DNA of 64,000 nucleotides from Mycolicibacter sp. MU0102 (lineage in GTDB: Bacteria > Actinomycetota > Actinomycetes > Mycobacteriales > Mycobacteriaceae): the NCBI RefSeq assembly GCF_963378105.1, contig NZ_OY726398.1, positions 3,162,001-3,226,000 on the forward strand, written 5' to 3'. Shown here one piece after another: positions 8,165 to 16,795 of the stretch (its first letter is position 1; every line of letters begins with the position of its first letter). Position numbers and translations under genes: made by a program. The notes beneath the pieces are model-generated. The model saw only the letters and a program-made list of their open reading frames with translations, did not search any database and was not told the origin of the DNA.

Positions 8165-8977
8165 ATGGCGCAGATCAACGACAATCTCGACTCGCAGCTC
8201 CACGAAGACCTCACGCTGGCCCTGAGCCTGGCCGACCGGGCGGATGAAATCACGCTGGCCCGGTTCGGCGCACTCGACCTGCGGGTCGACACCAAGCCCG
8301 ACCTGACCCCGGTGACCGACGCCGACCAGGCGGTCGAAACCGCCCTGCGCGAGGTGCTGGTCACCGAGCGTGCCGATGACCAGATCCTCGGCGAGGAATT
8401 CGGTGGCACCGCCACTTTCACTGGGCGCCAATGGATCATCGACCCGATCGACGGCACGAAGAACTTCGTGCGCGGGGTGCCGGTGTGGGCCACCCTGATC
8501 GCGTTGCTCGAGGACGGCGTGCCGATCCTCGGGGTGGTCAGCGCCCCGGCGTTGCACCGGCGCTGGTGGGCGACGCGCGGCCAGGGCGCGTTCGGGTCCG
8601 TCGCCGGCGGCCCGGCCCGACCACTGTCGGTGTCCTCGGTGGCCGACGTGGGCTCCTCCAGCCTGACGTTCGCCGGACTGAACTACTGGGCCGCGCGCGG
8701 CCTGCGGGAGCAGTTCCTTGGACTGACCGAGGCGGTGTGGCGGGCCCGCTCCTACGGCGACTTCTGGGCGTACTGCTTGGTCGCAGAGGGCGCTGTGGAC
8801 GCCGCCATCGAGCCGGCGGTGTCGGTCTGGGATCTGGCCGCCGTCGACATCCTGGTGCGCGAAGCGGGCGGGGTGTTCACCGACCTGTCCGGTAACCCGG
8901 GCCCGCACGGCCACTGCGCCGTGGCCGCCAACCCCGCCCTGCACCAGCAGGTGCTGGCGGCCTTGACCCCGCAGTAG
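8165..8977 (+). CDS. hisN: Histidinol-phosphatase, inositol-monophosphatase family
   Basis: HisN-type enzymes hydrolyse histidinol phosphate to histidinol, the penultimate stage of histidine synthesis, using two or three magnesium ions. The 270-residue protein has the metal-binding motifs of the family: EEFGG at residues 77-81, WIIDPIDGTKNF at 90-101, and VWDLAAVDILVREAGG near 220. Position next to fadE24/fadE23 matches the M. tuberculosis hisN locus. The family also holds inositol and fructose-1,6-bisphosphatases, so specificity rests on synteny. Confidence 0.85.
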   Translation: MAQINDNLDSQLHEDLTLALSLADRADEITLARFGALDLRVDTKPDLTPVTDADQAVETALREVLVTERADDQILGEEFGGTATFTGRQWIIDPIDGTKNFVRGVPVWATLIALLEDGVPILGVVSAPALHRRWWATRGQGAFGSVAGGPARPLSVSSVADVGSSSLTFAGLNYWAARGLREQFLGLTEAVWRARSYGDFWAYCLVAEGAVDAAIEPAVSVWDLAAVDILVREAGGVFTDLSGNPGPHGHCAVAANPALHQQVLAALTPQ

Positions 8978-9016
8978 ACGGGCGTCCGGCGGGGGCCGCT
9001 GACGACTTCGTCACAC

Positions 9017-9050
9017 CTTACTTCTGAGTTAACTTACTTCGGAGTAAGGT
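9017..9050. promoter_or_regulatory. Repeated TTACTTC motif upstream of fadE24
   Basis: Upstream of fadE24 the heptamer TTACTTC occurs at 9019-9025 and 9035-9041, and CCTTACT at the left edge is mirrored by AGTAAGG at the right edge. The element ends 37 bases before the start codon. The layout suggests an operator or activator site; the protein that binds it is unknown. Confidence 0.5.
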
Positions 9051-9087
9051 GGTCTCATCGATACCTTCCATCGAGTGAGGCTCTGAC

Positions 9088-10491
9088 ATGACTGATATCG
9101 CCCCCGCCACCAACGGCTCGAAGGTTCGGCTCAACAGCCGCGCCCGCGGCGTCGGGTCGGTTCCGCACAAGCGCAGCCCGATGGCGGCCGCCCTGTCGCT
9201 GGTCACGCCACTGGTGAGCCAGGACTTTCTGGACCGTTACGGTTTGCGGCAACCGCTCAACCGAGGACTGAACTACGGCGTGAAGACGGTGTTCTCCGTC
9301 GCCGGAGCCTCTACCCGCCAGTTCAAGAAGGTCCAGGGCCTGGGCAAGGCCCCGGCGCGGCTCAGCGCCCCCGCCGGCGGCAAGGGTGGCGATTATTTCG
9401 ACCTGACCCCCGATGACGACCAGCAGATGATCATCGACACGGTCGAGGAGTTCGCGGCCGAGCTGCTGCGCCCGGCCGCCCACGACGCCGACGAGGCCCT
9501 CGACTACCCGCGTGAGCTGCTCGGCAAGGCCGCCGAGCTGGGCATCACGGCGATCAACATCCCGGAAGACTTCGACGGGATCGCCGCGCACCGTTCCGCG
9601 GTCACCAACGTGCTGGTCGCCGAGGCGCTGGGATACGGCGACATGGGTCTGGCGCTGCCGATCCTGGCCCCCGGCGGGGTGGCTTCGGCGTTGACCCACT
9701 GGGGCAGCGCGGACCAGCAGGCCACCTACCTCCCCGATTTCGCCGGCGAGAAGGTCCCCCAGGCCTGTGTCGCGATCGTCGAGCCGCAGCCGTTGTTCGA
9801 CCCGACCAACCTCAAGACGACCGCGGTGCGCACCCCCAGCGGCTACCGGATCGACGGCGTGAAGTCGCTGGTGGTGGCCGCCGCCGACGCCGAGCTGTTC
9901 ATCGTTGCGGCCCAGCTGAACGGCAAGCCGGCGCTGTTCATCGTCGAGTCCTCGACGCCGGGCCTGACGGTGAAGGCCGACCCCAGCATGGGTCTGCGCG
10001 CCGCCGCCCTGGGCCAGCTCGAGCTGAACCAGGTGTCGGTGCCGCTGAGCGCTCGCCTCGGTGAGGAGGCCGCGACCGATGCCGATTACTCGCAGGCCAT
10101 CGCGCTGTCCCGGCTGGGCTGGGCCGCGCTGGCGGTCGGCACCAGCCACGCGGTGCTCGACCACGTGATGCCCTACATCAAGGAGCGTGAAGCGTTCGGC
10201 GAGCCGATCGCCAACCGCCAGTCGGTGGCGTTCATGTGCGCCAACATCGCCATCGAGCTCGACGGGCTGCGGCTGCTGACCTGGCGCGGCGCGTCGCGGT
10301 GCGAGCAGGGACTGCCCTTCATCCGGGAGGCCGCGCTGGCCAAGCGGATCGCGACCGACAAGGGCATGCAGATCGGTCTGGACGGGGTGCAGCTGCTCGG
10401 CGGCCACGGCTACACCAAGGAACACCCGGTCGAGCGCTGGTACCGCGATCTGCGGGCACTCGGTGTCGCCGAGGGCGTCCTGGTCATCTGA
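9088..10491 (+). CDS. fadE24: Acyl-CoA dehydrogenase FadE24
   Basis: This flavoprotein introduces a double bond into an acyl-CoA; the natural substrate is not known. The 467-residue chain has about 110 extra N-terminal residues before the ACAD helical domain (DLTPDDDQQMIIDTVEEFAAELL), a middle beta domain, and the C-terminal helical domain with REAFGEPIANRQSV and LLGGHGYTKEHPVERWYRD. The ending AEGVLVI carries a Glu where ACADs have the catalytic base. It lies 49 bases before fadE23, the same pair as in M. tuberculosis, where both are reported to be induced by isoniazid. The two may form a hetero-oligomer, as seen for other mycobacterial FadE pairs. Confidence 0.9.
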   Translation: MTDIAPATNGSKVRLNSRARGVGSVPHKRSPMAAALSLVTPLVSQDFLDRYGLRQPLNRGLNYGVKTVFSVAGASTRQFKKVQGLGKAPARLSAPAGGKGGDYFDLTPDDDQQMIIDTVEEFAAELLRPAAHDADEALDYPRELLGKAAELGITAINIPEDFDGIAAHRSAVTNVLVAEALGYGDMGLALPILAPGGVASALTHWGSADQQATYLPDFAGEKVPQACVAIVEPQPLFDPTNLKTTAVRTPSGYRIDGVKSLVVAAADAELFIVAAQLNGKPALFIVESSTPGLTVKADPSMGLRAAALGQLELNQVSVPLSARLGEEAATDADYSQAIALSRLGWAALAVGTSHAVLDHVMPYIKEREAFGEPIANRQSVAFMCANIAIELDGLRLLTWRGASRCEQGLPFIREAALAKRIATDKGMQIGLDGVQLLGGHGYTKEHPVERWYRDLRALGVAEGVLVI

Positions 10492-10540
10492 GTCATCCAA
10501 GACATCAAGCAAACTCCGCTGCGAACACGAAAGTCTGATC

Positions 10541-11749
10541 ATGGCAATCAATCTGGAACTGCCCCGCAAGCTGCAGGAAGTCATTGAGATGACCCATGCC
10601 GGGGCCGCCGAACTGTTGCGCCCCATCTCGCGCAAGTACGACGCGCGCGAGCACGCCTATCCGGTCGAGTTGGACACTCTGGAAACCCTGTTCGACGGGG
10701 TGTCCGGGGCCGGCGGTAGCGCGATGGCCGGCGCCGAGGCCTTCCGCGACGCCGGCGCGCAGACCGGAAACCGCAACGCGTCCAACATGGCGGCAATGCT
10801 GCAGGTGCTCGAGATGAGCTGGGGCGATGTGGCTTTGATGCTGTCGGTGCCCTACCAGGGTCTTGGCAATGCGGCGATCTCCGGTGTGGCCACCGATGAG
10901 CAGCTCGCTCGGCTGGGCAAGGTTTGGGCCGCAATGGCCATCACCGAGCCGAGCTTCGGCTCCGACTCGGCGGCGGTGACCACGACGGCCACCCTCGACG
11001 GCGACGAGTATGTGATCAACGGCGAGAAGATCTTCGTCACCGCCGGTTCGCGCTGCACCCACATCGTGGTGTGGGCAACGCTGGACAAGGCGCTGGGGCG
11101 GGCGGCGATCAAGTCGTTCGTGGTGCCGCGCGAGCACCCTGGTGTCATCGTCGAGCGCCTGGAGCACAAGCTCGGCATCAAGGCCTCCGACACCGCGGTG
11201 ATCCGGTTCGACAATGCCCGCATCCCCAAGGACAACCTGCTGGGCAGCCCGGAGATCAACACCGAGAAGAGCTTCTCCGGAGTCATGGAGACCTTCGACA
11301 ACACCCGGCCGATCGTGGCCGCCATGGCGGTCGGGGTCGCGCGCGCCGCGCTCGAAGAGCTGCGCAAGATGCTCACCGCCGCCGGCATCGAGATCTCCTA
11401 TGACAAGCCGGCACACGCCCAGAGCGCACCGGCCGCGGAATTCCTGCGGATGGAGGCTGACTGGGAGTCGGCGAACCTGCTGACGCTGCGCTCGGCGTGG
11501 CAAGCCGACAACAGCATCCCCAACTCCAAAGAGGCGTCGATGGGCAAGGCCAAGGCCGGCCGAGTCGCCAGCGACATCACCCTCAAGGCCGTCGAAATGG
11601 CCGGCACCCTGGGCTACTCCGAGCAGATGTTGCTGGAGAAGTGGAGCCGTGACTCGAAGATCCTCGACATCTTCGAGGGCACCCAGCAGATCCAGCTGCT
11701 GGTGGTGGCCCGCCGGCTGCTGGGCCTGTCGTCGGCCGAACTGAAGTAG
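10541..11749 (+). CDS. fadE23: Acyl-CoA dehydrogenase FadE23
   Basis: This is the second ACAD of the fadE24-fadE23 pair, 402 residues. It shows the FAD-contact stretch AMAITEPSFGSDSAAVTTTATLDGDEYVINGEK (about residues 127-160, in the middle domain) and the C-terminal EGTQQIQLLVVARRLL with the catalytic Glu of medium-chain-type ACADs. FadE24 has the Glu in a degenerate context, so FadE23 is probably the catalytic partner if they form a complex. The ATG at 10541 has only a weak upstream site. It converges on a TetR gene with just four bases between stops. Confidence 0.9.
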   Translation: MAINLELPRKLQEVIEMTHAGAAELLRPISRKYDAREHAYPVELDTLETLFDGVSGAGGSAMAGAEAFRDAGAQTGNRNASNMAAMLQVLEMSWGDVALMLSVPYQGLGNAAISGVATDEQLARLGKVWAAMAITEPSFGSDSAAVTTTATLDGDEYVINGEKIFVTAGSRCTHIVVWATLDKALGRAAIKSFVVPREHPGVIVERLEHKLGIKASDTAVIRFDNARIPKDNLLGSPEINTEKSFSGVMETFDNTRPIVAAMAVGVARAALEELRKMLTAAGIEISYDKPAHAQSAPAAEFLRMEADWESANLLTLRSAWQADNSIPNSKEASMGKAKAGRVASDITLKAVEMAGTLGYSEQMLLEKWSRDSKILDIFEGTQQIQLLVVARRLLGLSSAELK

Positions 11750-11753
11750 CTCC

Positions 11754-12353
11754 TTACGCCGGCGGTTGAATCAGCGGGCCGAAGCTGGCGCTGACGGCCT
11801 CGAGCGCCCGGGTGTCGCGTGCGGACAGCGCAATGACGAACGCGCCCTGGATGAGTGCCAGCACGCTGTGCGAAAGCTCTTCGGCGGAACGATCGTCGCG
11901 CACGTCGCCGCGTTTCTGACCGGCCTGCATCAGCGCGGTCAGAGCGCTGTGCCAACCGTCCAGCGCGGCGCCGAGGCAGGCCCGGAACGGCTCGGAGTCG
12001 GCCGCCAGCTCGGTGGAGAACTTGCCGGCCAGACAAGCCCGCTGGAAGCCCGACCGTACGAACGCCTGGGTGAGTTGGGCGAAGTAGCCGGTGAGCTTCT
12101 CGGTGGTACTGAGGGTTTCGTCGTCGGACCACGAAGCCAGCGCGTCTAGCTGCATGTGCATGTAGCGGTCCAGCACCGCCAGGCCGAACGCATCCTTGGA
12201 ACCGAAGTGGTGGTAGAAGGAGCCCTTCGGCACCCCGGAGGCAGCCAAGATGGCATCGACAGTGGTGCCGTGAAACCCGGACGCATAAAACGACCTCATG
12301 CCCTGGCGAAGAAGTCGCTCCTTGTGCGTCAGCGCTTTTGCTGGAGCCGCCAT
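11754..12353 (-). CDS. TetR/AcrR-family regulator, NemR-like
   Basis: The N-terminal helix-turn-helix reads TVDAILAASGVPKGSFYHHFGSKDAF. The ligand domain contains GFQRACLAGKFSTEL, like the RGCLLGNLAAEL motif of the NemR/YcdC subgroup; the Cys there is of interest because NemR senses electrophiles through cysteine. I chose the ATG at 12353 (MAAPAKAL), 199 residues, which has GGAGG just upstream; an in-frame GTG at 12365 overlaps that site. It is divergent from a crotonase-family gene across a TAGAC-N6-GTCTA repeat, which it probably binds to control both genes. Confidence 0.85.
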   Translation of the reverse strand: MAAPAKALTHKERLLRQGMRSFYASGFHGTTVDAILAASGVPKGSFYHHFGSKDAFGLAVLDRYMHMQLDALASWSDDETLSTTEKLTGYFAQLTQAFVRSGFQRACLAGKFSTELAADSEPFRACLGAALDGWHSALTALMQAGQKRGDVRDDRSAEELSHSVLALIQGAFVIALSARDTRALEAVSASFGPLIQPPA

Positions 12354-12380
12354 CGAATCCTCCACTCTTGACGATCTGGT

Positions 12381-12398
12381 CTAGACGATTTAGTCTAG
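12381..12398. promoter_or_regulatory. Inverted repeat operator, NemR-box-like
   Basis: CTAGAC (12381-12386) and GTCTAG (12393-12398) are perfect inverted repeats with a 6-base spacer, in the intergenic region between the divergent TetR and crotonase genes. The core TAGAC-N6-GTCTA resembles the NemR box TAGACC-N4-GGTCTA. It is likely the autoregulatory site of the adjacent TetR protein. Confidence 0.7.
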
Positions 12399-12430
12399 CC
12401 GACGCACCCCGGCATTCAGGGAGGACACGA

Positions 12431-13213
12431 GTGAGCTACCAGAACCTGACCGTCCGCCGCGACGGCCATGTGCAGATCATCGGCCTCGACCGGCCCGACA
12501 AGCGCAACGCGTTCAACTCCGCAATGCTGCGTGAACTGGCCTGCGCCTACGGGGAATTCGACGCCGACGACAGCCTGCGCGCCGCCGTGCTCTACGGCGA
12601 GGGGCCGATGTTCACCGCCGGCCTGGACCTGGCCAGTGTCGCCGGGGACATCGCCAACAACGTCTCGCACGTGCCCGACGGCGGCATCAACCCGTGGCAG
12701 GTCGACGGCCGGCAACTGTCCAAACCGGTCGTCACCGCCGTGCACGGCAAGGTGCTGACACTGGGAATCGAGCTGATGCTGGCCGGCGACATCGCCGTCG
12801 CCGCCGAGTCGGCCACCTTCGCGCAACTGGAAATCGCCCGTGGCATATACCCGTTCGGAGGGGCCACGATCCGATTCCCTCGGGCGGCCGGCTGGGGTAA
12901 CGCCATGCGGTGGATCTTGACGGCCGACACCTTCGACGCCCGCGAGGCCCATCGCATTGGCATCGTGCAGGAGGTGGTGGCCGACGGAGAGCAGTTGACC
13001 CGCGCCATCGAGATCGCCCACACCATCGCCCGGCAGGCACCGCTGGGCGTGCAGGCCACCTTGGGCAGCGCCCGTCAGGCGGTACGCGACGGCGACGCGG
13101 CGGCCGAGGCTGCCCTGGTGCCCACCGTGCAGAAGCTGTTCGCCAGCGAGGACGCCGCCATCGGGGTGCAGGCGTTCCTGACCCGCAGCACCGCGGAGTT
13201 CCTCGGTCGCTGA
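12431..13213 (+). CDS. Enoyl-CoA hydratase/isomerase (crotonase) family
   Basis: The 260-residue protein starts at a GTG at 12431 with GGGAGG eight bases upstream. It has the crotonase fold: RPDKRNAFNSAMLRELA near residue 22, the oxyanion-hole region FTAGLDLASVAGD near 63, and both active-site Glu positions retained (TLGIELMLAGD and AQLEIARGIYPFGG). Crotonases hydrate or isomerise enoyl-CoAs. Here the region after the second Glu is FGGATIRFPRAAG, less typical than PGAGGTQ, so an isomerase or hydrolase activity is possible. The divergent TetR gene likely controls it. Confidence 0.82.
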   Translation: MSYQNLTVRRDGHVQIIGLDRPDKRNAFNSAMLRELACAYGEFDADDSLRAAVLYGEGPMFTAGLDLASVAGDIANNVSHVPDGGINPWQVDGRQLSKPVVTAVHGKVLTLGIELMLAGDIAVAAESATFAQLEIARGIYPFGGATIRFPRAAGWGNAMRWILTADTFDAREAHRIGIVQEVVADGEQLTRAIEIAHTIARQAPLGVQATLGSARQAVRDGDAAAEAALVPTVQKLFASEDAAIGVQAFLTRSTAEFLGR

Positions 13214-13245
13214 GTTCCCGGGGGCTCTTGCCCAGGGCCAAAACA

Positions 13246-13263
13246 AAAAGTAACGTTACTTTT
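13246..13263. promoter_or_regulatory. 18-bp perfect palindrome upstream of catabolic operon
   Basis: AAAAGTAACGTTACTTTT is a perfect 18-bp palindrome, AT-rich in a GC-rich genome, ending 42 bases before the first gene of an eight-gene operon. The operon contains its own TetR gene (17706-18320), the best candidate for the protein that binds here. No second palindrome is seen inside the operon. Confidence 0.75.
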
Positions 13264-13305
13264 AGTTCTGACCCGTTATCCGCATGAGTTCTCCGGGAGT
13301 CGCCG

Positions 13306-14412
13306 ATGGAATCCTTCGTCCACCTGCGCAAAGGCACCACGCCGCATCGCCTGCACGCCGATCTCGACGGCCTCAAGGACGACGAGCTGGGCCGTGGCGG
13401 CTTCACCGGCCGCACCGCCAACATGTACCGGCGCAACGACCCGACCGCCTACCGCGCCGAAGGGCCGCTTCGGCCCGTCGATGTGCTGGCCGCACTCCTG
13501 CAGCCGACCGACGCCACCGACGCCGCCGGTGATCCGCTACTGCTGTTCAGCAACGCCGACTGCCGCATCCGGCTGTCCCGGCGCTCGGCCCCGATGCCGT
13601 TCCACATCCGCTACGTCGACGGCGATCTGCTCTGCTTCGTACACGCCGGATCCGGGCGGCTGGAGACCGAATTCGGCCCGCTGGACTACCGCGAGGGCGA
13701 CTGGCTGTATCTGCCCAAGGCGACCACCTGGCGACAGCTGCCCGCAGCCGAAACCACACTGCTGATGATCGAGGCCACCGATGAGTTCCGGGTTCCACCG
13801 CCCGGTCCGCTGGGCCGGCACTTCCCGTTCGACCCTTCCCTGATCGTCATCCCGGATCCGGCCCCCTTCAACCCAGATCCGTTCGACGATGGGCGCGAGA
13901 GCTACGAGGTCCGGCTGATCCACGATGGCGGACCGACAACGCTGCACTACCAACACAATCCGATCGATGTCGAGGGTTGGCGCGGCGACAACTTCGCGTT
14001 CTCGTTCAACATCGCCGACTACAACGTGGTGACGTCTGACAGCGTGCACCTTCCCCCGACGGTGCACCTGTTCATGCAGTCCACCGGGGTGTACGTGATG
14101 AACTTCCTGCCCAAGCCGGCCGAAGGGGTGGCGGGCACCGAACGGACGCCGTGGTATCACCGCAACGTCGACTTCGACGAGATCGCGTTCTTCCATGGCG
14201 GGTCGCTCTACGGAATCCCGATGCCGCCCGGCCTGATCAGCCACGCGCCGCAAGGCGTACATCATGGTGCGCCGGAGAAGGCCCGCGAACGGTCACGCCG
14301 AAAATTCGACGACTATCAGCGGGTGGACTGGCAGGTCATCGCCATCGACACTCGCCGCCGCCTCATCCCCTCCCCCGCAGTTCTCGCCGCCGACCTAGGA
14401 CAGCACGCATGA
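13306..14412 (+). CDS. Homogentisate 1,2-dioxygenase-like cupin protein
   Basis: The 368-residue protein has the two-cupin layout of homogentisate dioxygenases, iron enzymes that open an aromatic ring. The first cupin is at about residues 75-165 (FHIRYVDGDLLCFVHAGSGRLETEFGPLDYREGDWLYLPKATTW). The conserved block WRGDNFAFSFNIADYNVVTSDSVHLPPTVHLFMQS follows near 232. The family's metal ligands (His, Glu, His) plausibly lie in HLPPTVHLF and HRNVDFDEIAFFHGG. True homogentisate dioxygenases are about 430-440 residues, so this is a shorter relative and its substrate may differ. It is the first gene of the operon; its stop overlaps the next start (ATGA). Confidence 0.8.
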   Translation: MESFVHLRKGTTPHRLHADLDGLKDDELGRGGFTGRTANMYRRNDPTAYRAEGPLRPVDVLAALLQPTDATDAAGDPLLLFSNADCRIRLSRRSAPMPFHIRYVDGDLLCFVHAGSGRLETEFGPLDYREGDWLYLPKATTWRQLPAAETTLLMIEATDEFRVPPPGPLGRHFPFDPSLIVIPDPAPFNPDPFDDGRESYEVRLIHDGGPTTLHYQHNPIDVEGWRGDNFAFSFNIADYNVVTSDSVHLPPTVHLFMQSTGVYVMNFLPKPAEGVAGTERTPWYHRNVDFDEIAFFHGGSLYGIPMPPGLISHAPQGVHHGAPEKARERSRRKFDDYQRVDWQVIAIDTRRRLIPSPAVLAADLGQHA

Positions 14413-15593
14413 GCGCCAAACACGATTACGAGCGAATCCCCTACCTGATTGCCTACCAGAACAATTCGGGTGTCCGTGACGTCTACGGCGGAGTCGCCGA
14501 GCTGGTGGTGCTGGAGAGCTACCTGTTGCGGCCGAAGGACGCGCCGAGCGACACCGTGCTGGTGTTCATGCACCCGATCGGCGGCGGCGCCTACCTTCCG
14601 ATGGTCAATGCCCTGGCCCGCGCCGGGCACCACGTCATCTACTGCAACAGTCGATTCCGCGGCACCGACTCGGCGCTGCTGATGGAGAAGGTGGTCGAAG
14701 ACCTCGGCCAGTGCATCTCCGACGCCAAGAACCGGCTCGGCTACGCCAAGGTGGTGCTGGCCGGCTGGAGCGGCGGAGGCTCGCTGTCGCTGTTCTACCA
14801 ACAGCAGGCACAGCACCCGACGGTGACCGCCAGCCCATCCGGCGACGGACCCGACCTGACCAAGCTGAACCTGATCCCGGCCGACGGCGTGATGCTGCTG
14901 GCCGCCCACATCAGCCGCCACGGCACGCTGACCGAATGGCTGGACGCCTCGATCCTCGACGAGTCCGACCCGACCAAACGCGACCCGGAACTGGATCTCT
15001 ACAACCCGGACAACCCCAACCAGCCGCCCTACAGCGCGGAGTTCCTGGACCGCTACCGGGCCGCCCAGATCGACCGCAATCGCCGGATCACCGCCTGGGT
15101 CAAGGCGAAGCTCGCCGAGTTCACCGAGGCCGGCCTGCCCGATCAGGAATTCGGGTTCGTCGTGCACGGCACCATGGCCGACCCGCGCTGGCTGGATCCG
15201 ACGGTCGACCCCAACGACCGCACCCCCGGCAGCTGCTACCTGGGCGAGCCCGCGGTGGTGAACATGAGCCCGGTCGGGTTGGCACGGTTCTGCACGCTGC
15301 GCAGCTGGCTGTCACAGTGGAGCTACGACGACGCCCACGGCGACGGAGTGGACTGCGGCCGCGACATCGCAGTGCCCACCCTGGTGATCGGCAACATGGC
15401 CGACGACGCCTGCACGCCCAGCCATACCCGCCGGCTCTTCGAGGCGATCGGCACCAGCGACAAGGCGATGCACGAAATCCCCGGAGCCAACCACTATTAC
15501 GCCGGGCCGGATCAGCGTGATGCACTGCGACAGGCCGTGACGATCGTCAGTGATTGGCTGGCCCAGCATGATTTCGTAGGCTCGTCGGCATGA
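14409..15593 (+). CDS. Alpha/beta-hydrolase
   Basis: The ATG at 14409 overlaps the previous stop; the product is 394 residues. The nucleophile elbow is GWSGGGS (about residue 119), the acid is probably the Asp in LVIGNMADDACTPSH, and the catalytic His is in EIPGANHYYAG, so the triad is complete. The oxyanion region is MHPIGGGAYLPM. A long insert between the nucleophile and acid (about residues 135-320) is unusual and contains DRNRRITAWVKAKL. Beside a ring-cleaving dioxygenase and CoA-handling enzymes, a C-C or ester/thioester hydrolase is plausible. The substrate is not known. Confidence 0.8.
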   Translation: MSAKHDYERIPYLIAYQNNSGVRDVYGGVAELVVLESYLLRPKDAPSDTVLVFMHPIGGGAYLPMVNALARAGHHVIYCNSRFRGTDSALLMEKVVEDLGQCISDAKNRLGYAKVVLAGWSGGGSLSLFYQQQAQHPTVTASPSGDGPDLTKLNLIPADGVMLLAAHISRHGTLTEWLDASILDESDPTKRDPELDLYNPDNPNQPPYSAEFLDRYRAAQIDRNRRITAWVKAKLAEFTEAGLPDQEFGFVVHGTMADPRWLDPTVDPNDRTPGSCYLGEPAVVNMSPVGLARFCTLRSWLSQWSYDDAHGDGVDCGRDIAVPTLVIGNMADDACTPSHTRRLFEAIGTSDKAMHEIPGANHYYAGPDQRDALRQAVTIVSDWLAQHDFVGSSA

Positions 15594-16795
15594 CACCTAC
15601 CGGCGCGCTCGACGGCATCCGGGTTCTGGAGCTCGGCACGCTCATCTCCGGGCCGTTCGCCGGGCGACTGCTCGGCGACATGGGCGCCGAGGTCATCAAG
15701 ATCGAGCTGCCCGGCAAACCCGACCCGCTGCGCACCTGGGGACAGGCCGAACTCGACGGGCACCACTTCTTCTGGACCGTGCATGCCCGCAACAAGAAGG
15801 CCGTCACCCTCGACCTGCGTACCGAACGCGGCCGGGAGCTGTTCCTCGATCTCGTCGACAAGTCCGACATCATCGTGGAGAACTTCCGCCCCGGCACACT
15901 GGAGCGCTGGGGATTGGGTTTTGACACCCTGCGTCAGCGCAACCGGGGAATCATCCTGGTGCGGGTCTCCGGCTACGGACAGACCGGACCGGACGCCCAC
16001 AAGGCCGGCTACGCCTCGGTCGCCGAGGCAGCCAGCGGACTGCGGCACATGAACGGTTTTCCCGGCGGTCCGCCGCCACGGCTGGCCCTGTCCCTTGGCG
16101 ACAGCCTCGCGGGCATGTTCGCCGCCCAAGGTGCCCTGGCCGCCCTCTACCGTCGCACGGTCACCGGCGAGGGTCAGGTGGTCGATGTCGCCCTCACCGA
16201 ATCCTGTTTGGCCATCCAGGAATCCACCATCCCCGACTACGACGTCGGCGGTGTGGTACGCGGACCGTCAGGCACCCGGCTGGAAGGCATCGCCCCGTCG
16301 AATATCTACCAGTCGGCCGATGGCAGCTGGGTGGTGATCGCCGCCAACCAGGACAGTGTGTTCGCCCGGCTGTGCCAGGCCATGGGACGGCCGGAGCTGG
16401 CGACCGACCCGCGGTTCGCCGACCACGGTGCGCGCGGCCGCAATCAGGATGAATTGGACTCGATCATCGGCGACTGGGCGTCGCAGCGGGCACCCGATGC
16501 CATCATCGCGACGCTCAGCGATGCCGGGGTGATCTCCGGGCCCATCAACACCGTCGCCGAGGTCGTCAAAGACCCGCAACTGTGGGCGCGCGGCATGCTC
16601 GCCGAGCACTGGGACGAAGGCGCCGAGCGCACCGTGCTGGGGCCCGGTGTCATGCCCGTGCTCTCGGAGAGCCCTGGCACAATCCGCAACGCCGGATCGG
16701 CACGCCCCGGCCAGCACAACGACGAGGTCTACGCCGGTCTGCTCGGCAAGACGAGCGCGGAGTTGGACGCCCTACGCACCGAGGGGGTGCTGTGA
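15590..16795 (+). CDS. CaiB/BaiF-family CoA-transferase
   Basis: Class III CoA-transferases move CoA between carboxylic acids through an aspartyl-CoA intermediate. The 401-residue protein begins with the family pattern LDGIRVLELGTLISGPFAGRLLGDMGAEVIKIELPG, and the catalytic Asp is in LSLGDSLAGMFAAQGALAAL (about residue 168). NKKAVTLDLRTERGRELF and the C-terminal AEHWDEGAERTVLGPGVMP are also typical. It is coupled to its neighbours on both sides by 4-base overlaps. It probably activates the pathway acid to its CoA ester, or passes CoA from a product to a new substrate. Confidence 0.9.
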   Translation: MTPTGALDGIRVLELGTLISGPFAGRLLGDMGAEVIKIELPGKPDPLRTWGQAELDGHHFFWTVHARNKKAVTLDLRTERGRELFLDLVDKSDIIVENFRPGTLERWGLGFDTLRQRNRGIILVRVSGYGQTGPDAHKAGYASVAEAASGLRHMNGFPGGPPPRLALSLGDSLAGMFAAQGALAALYRRTVTGEGQVVDVALTESCLAIQESTIPDYDVGGVVRGPSGTRLEGIAPSNIYQSADGSWVVIAANQDSVFARLCQAMGRPELATDPRFADHGARGRNQDELDSIIGDWASQRAPDAIIATLSDAGVISGPINTVAEVVKDPQLWARGMLAEHWDEGAERTVLGPGVMPVLSESPGTIRNAGSARPGQHNDEVYAGLLGKTSAELDALRTEGVL

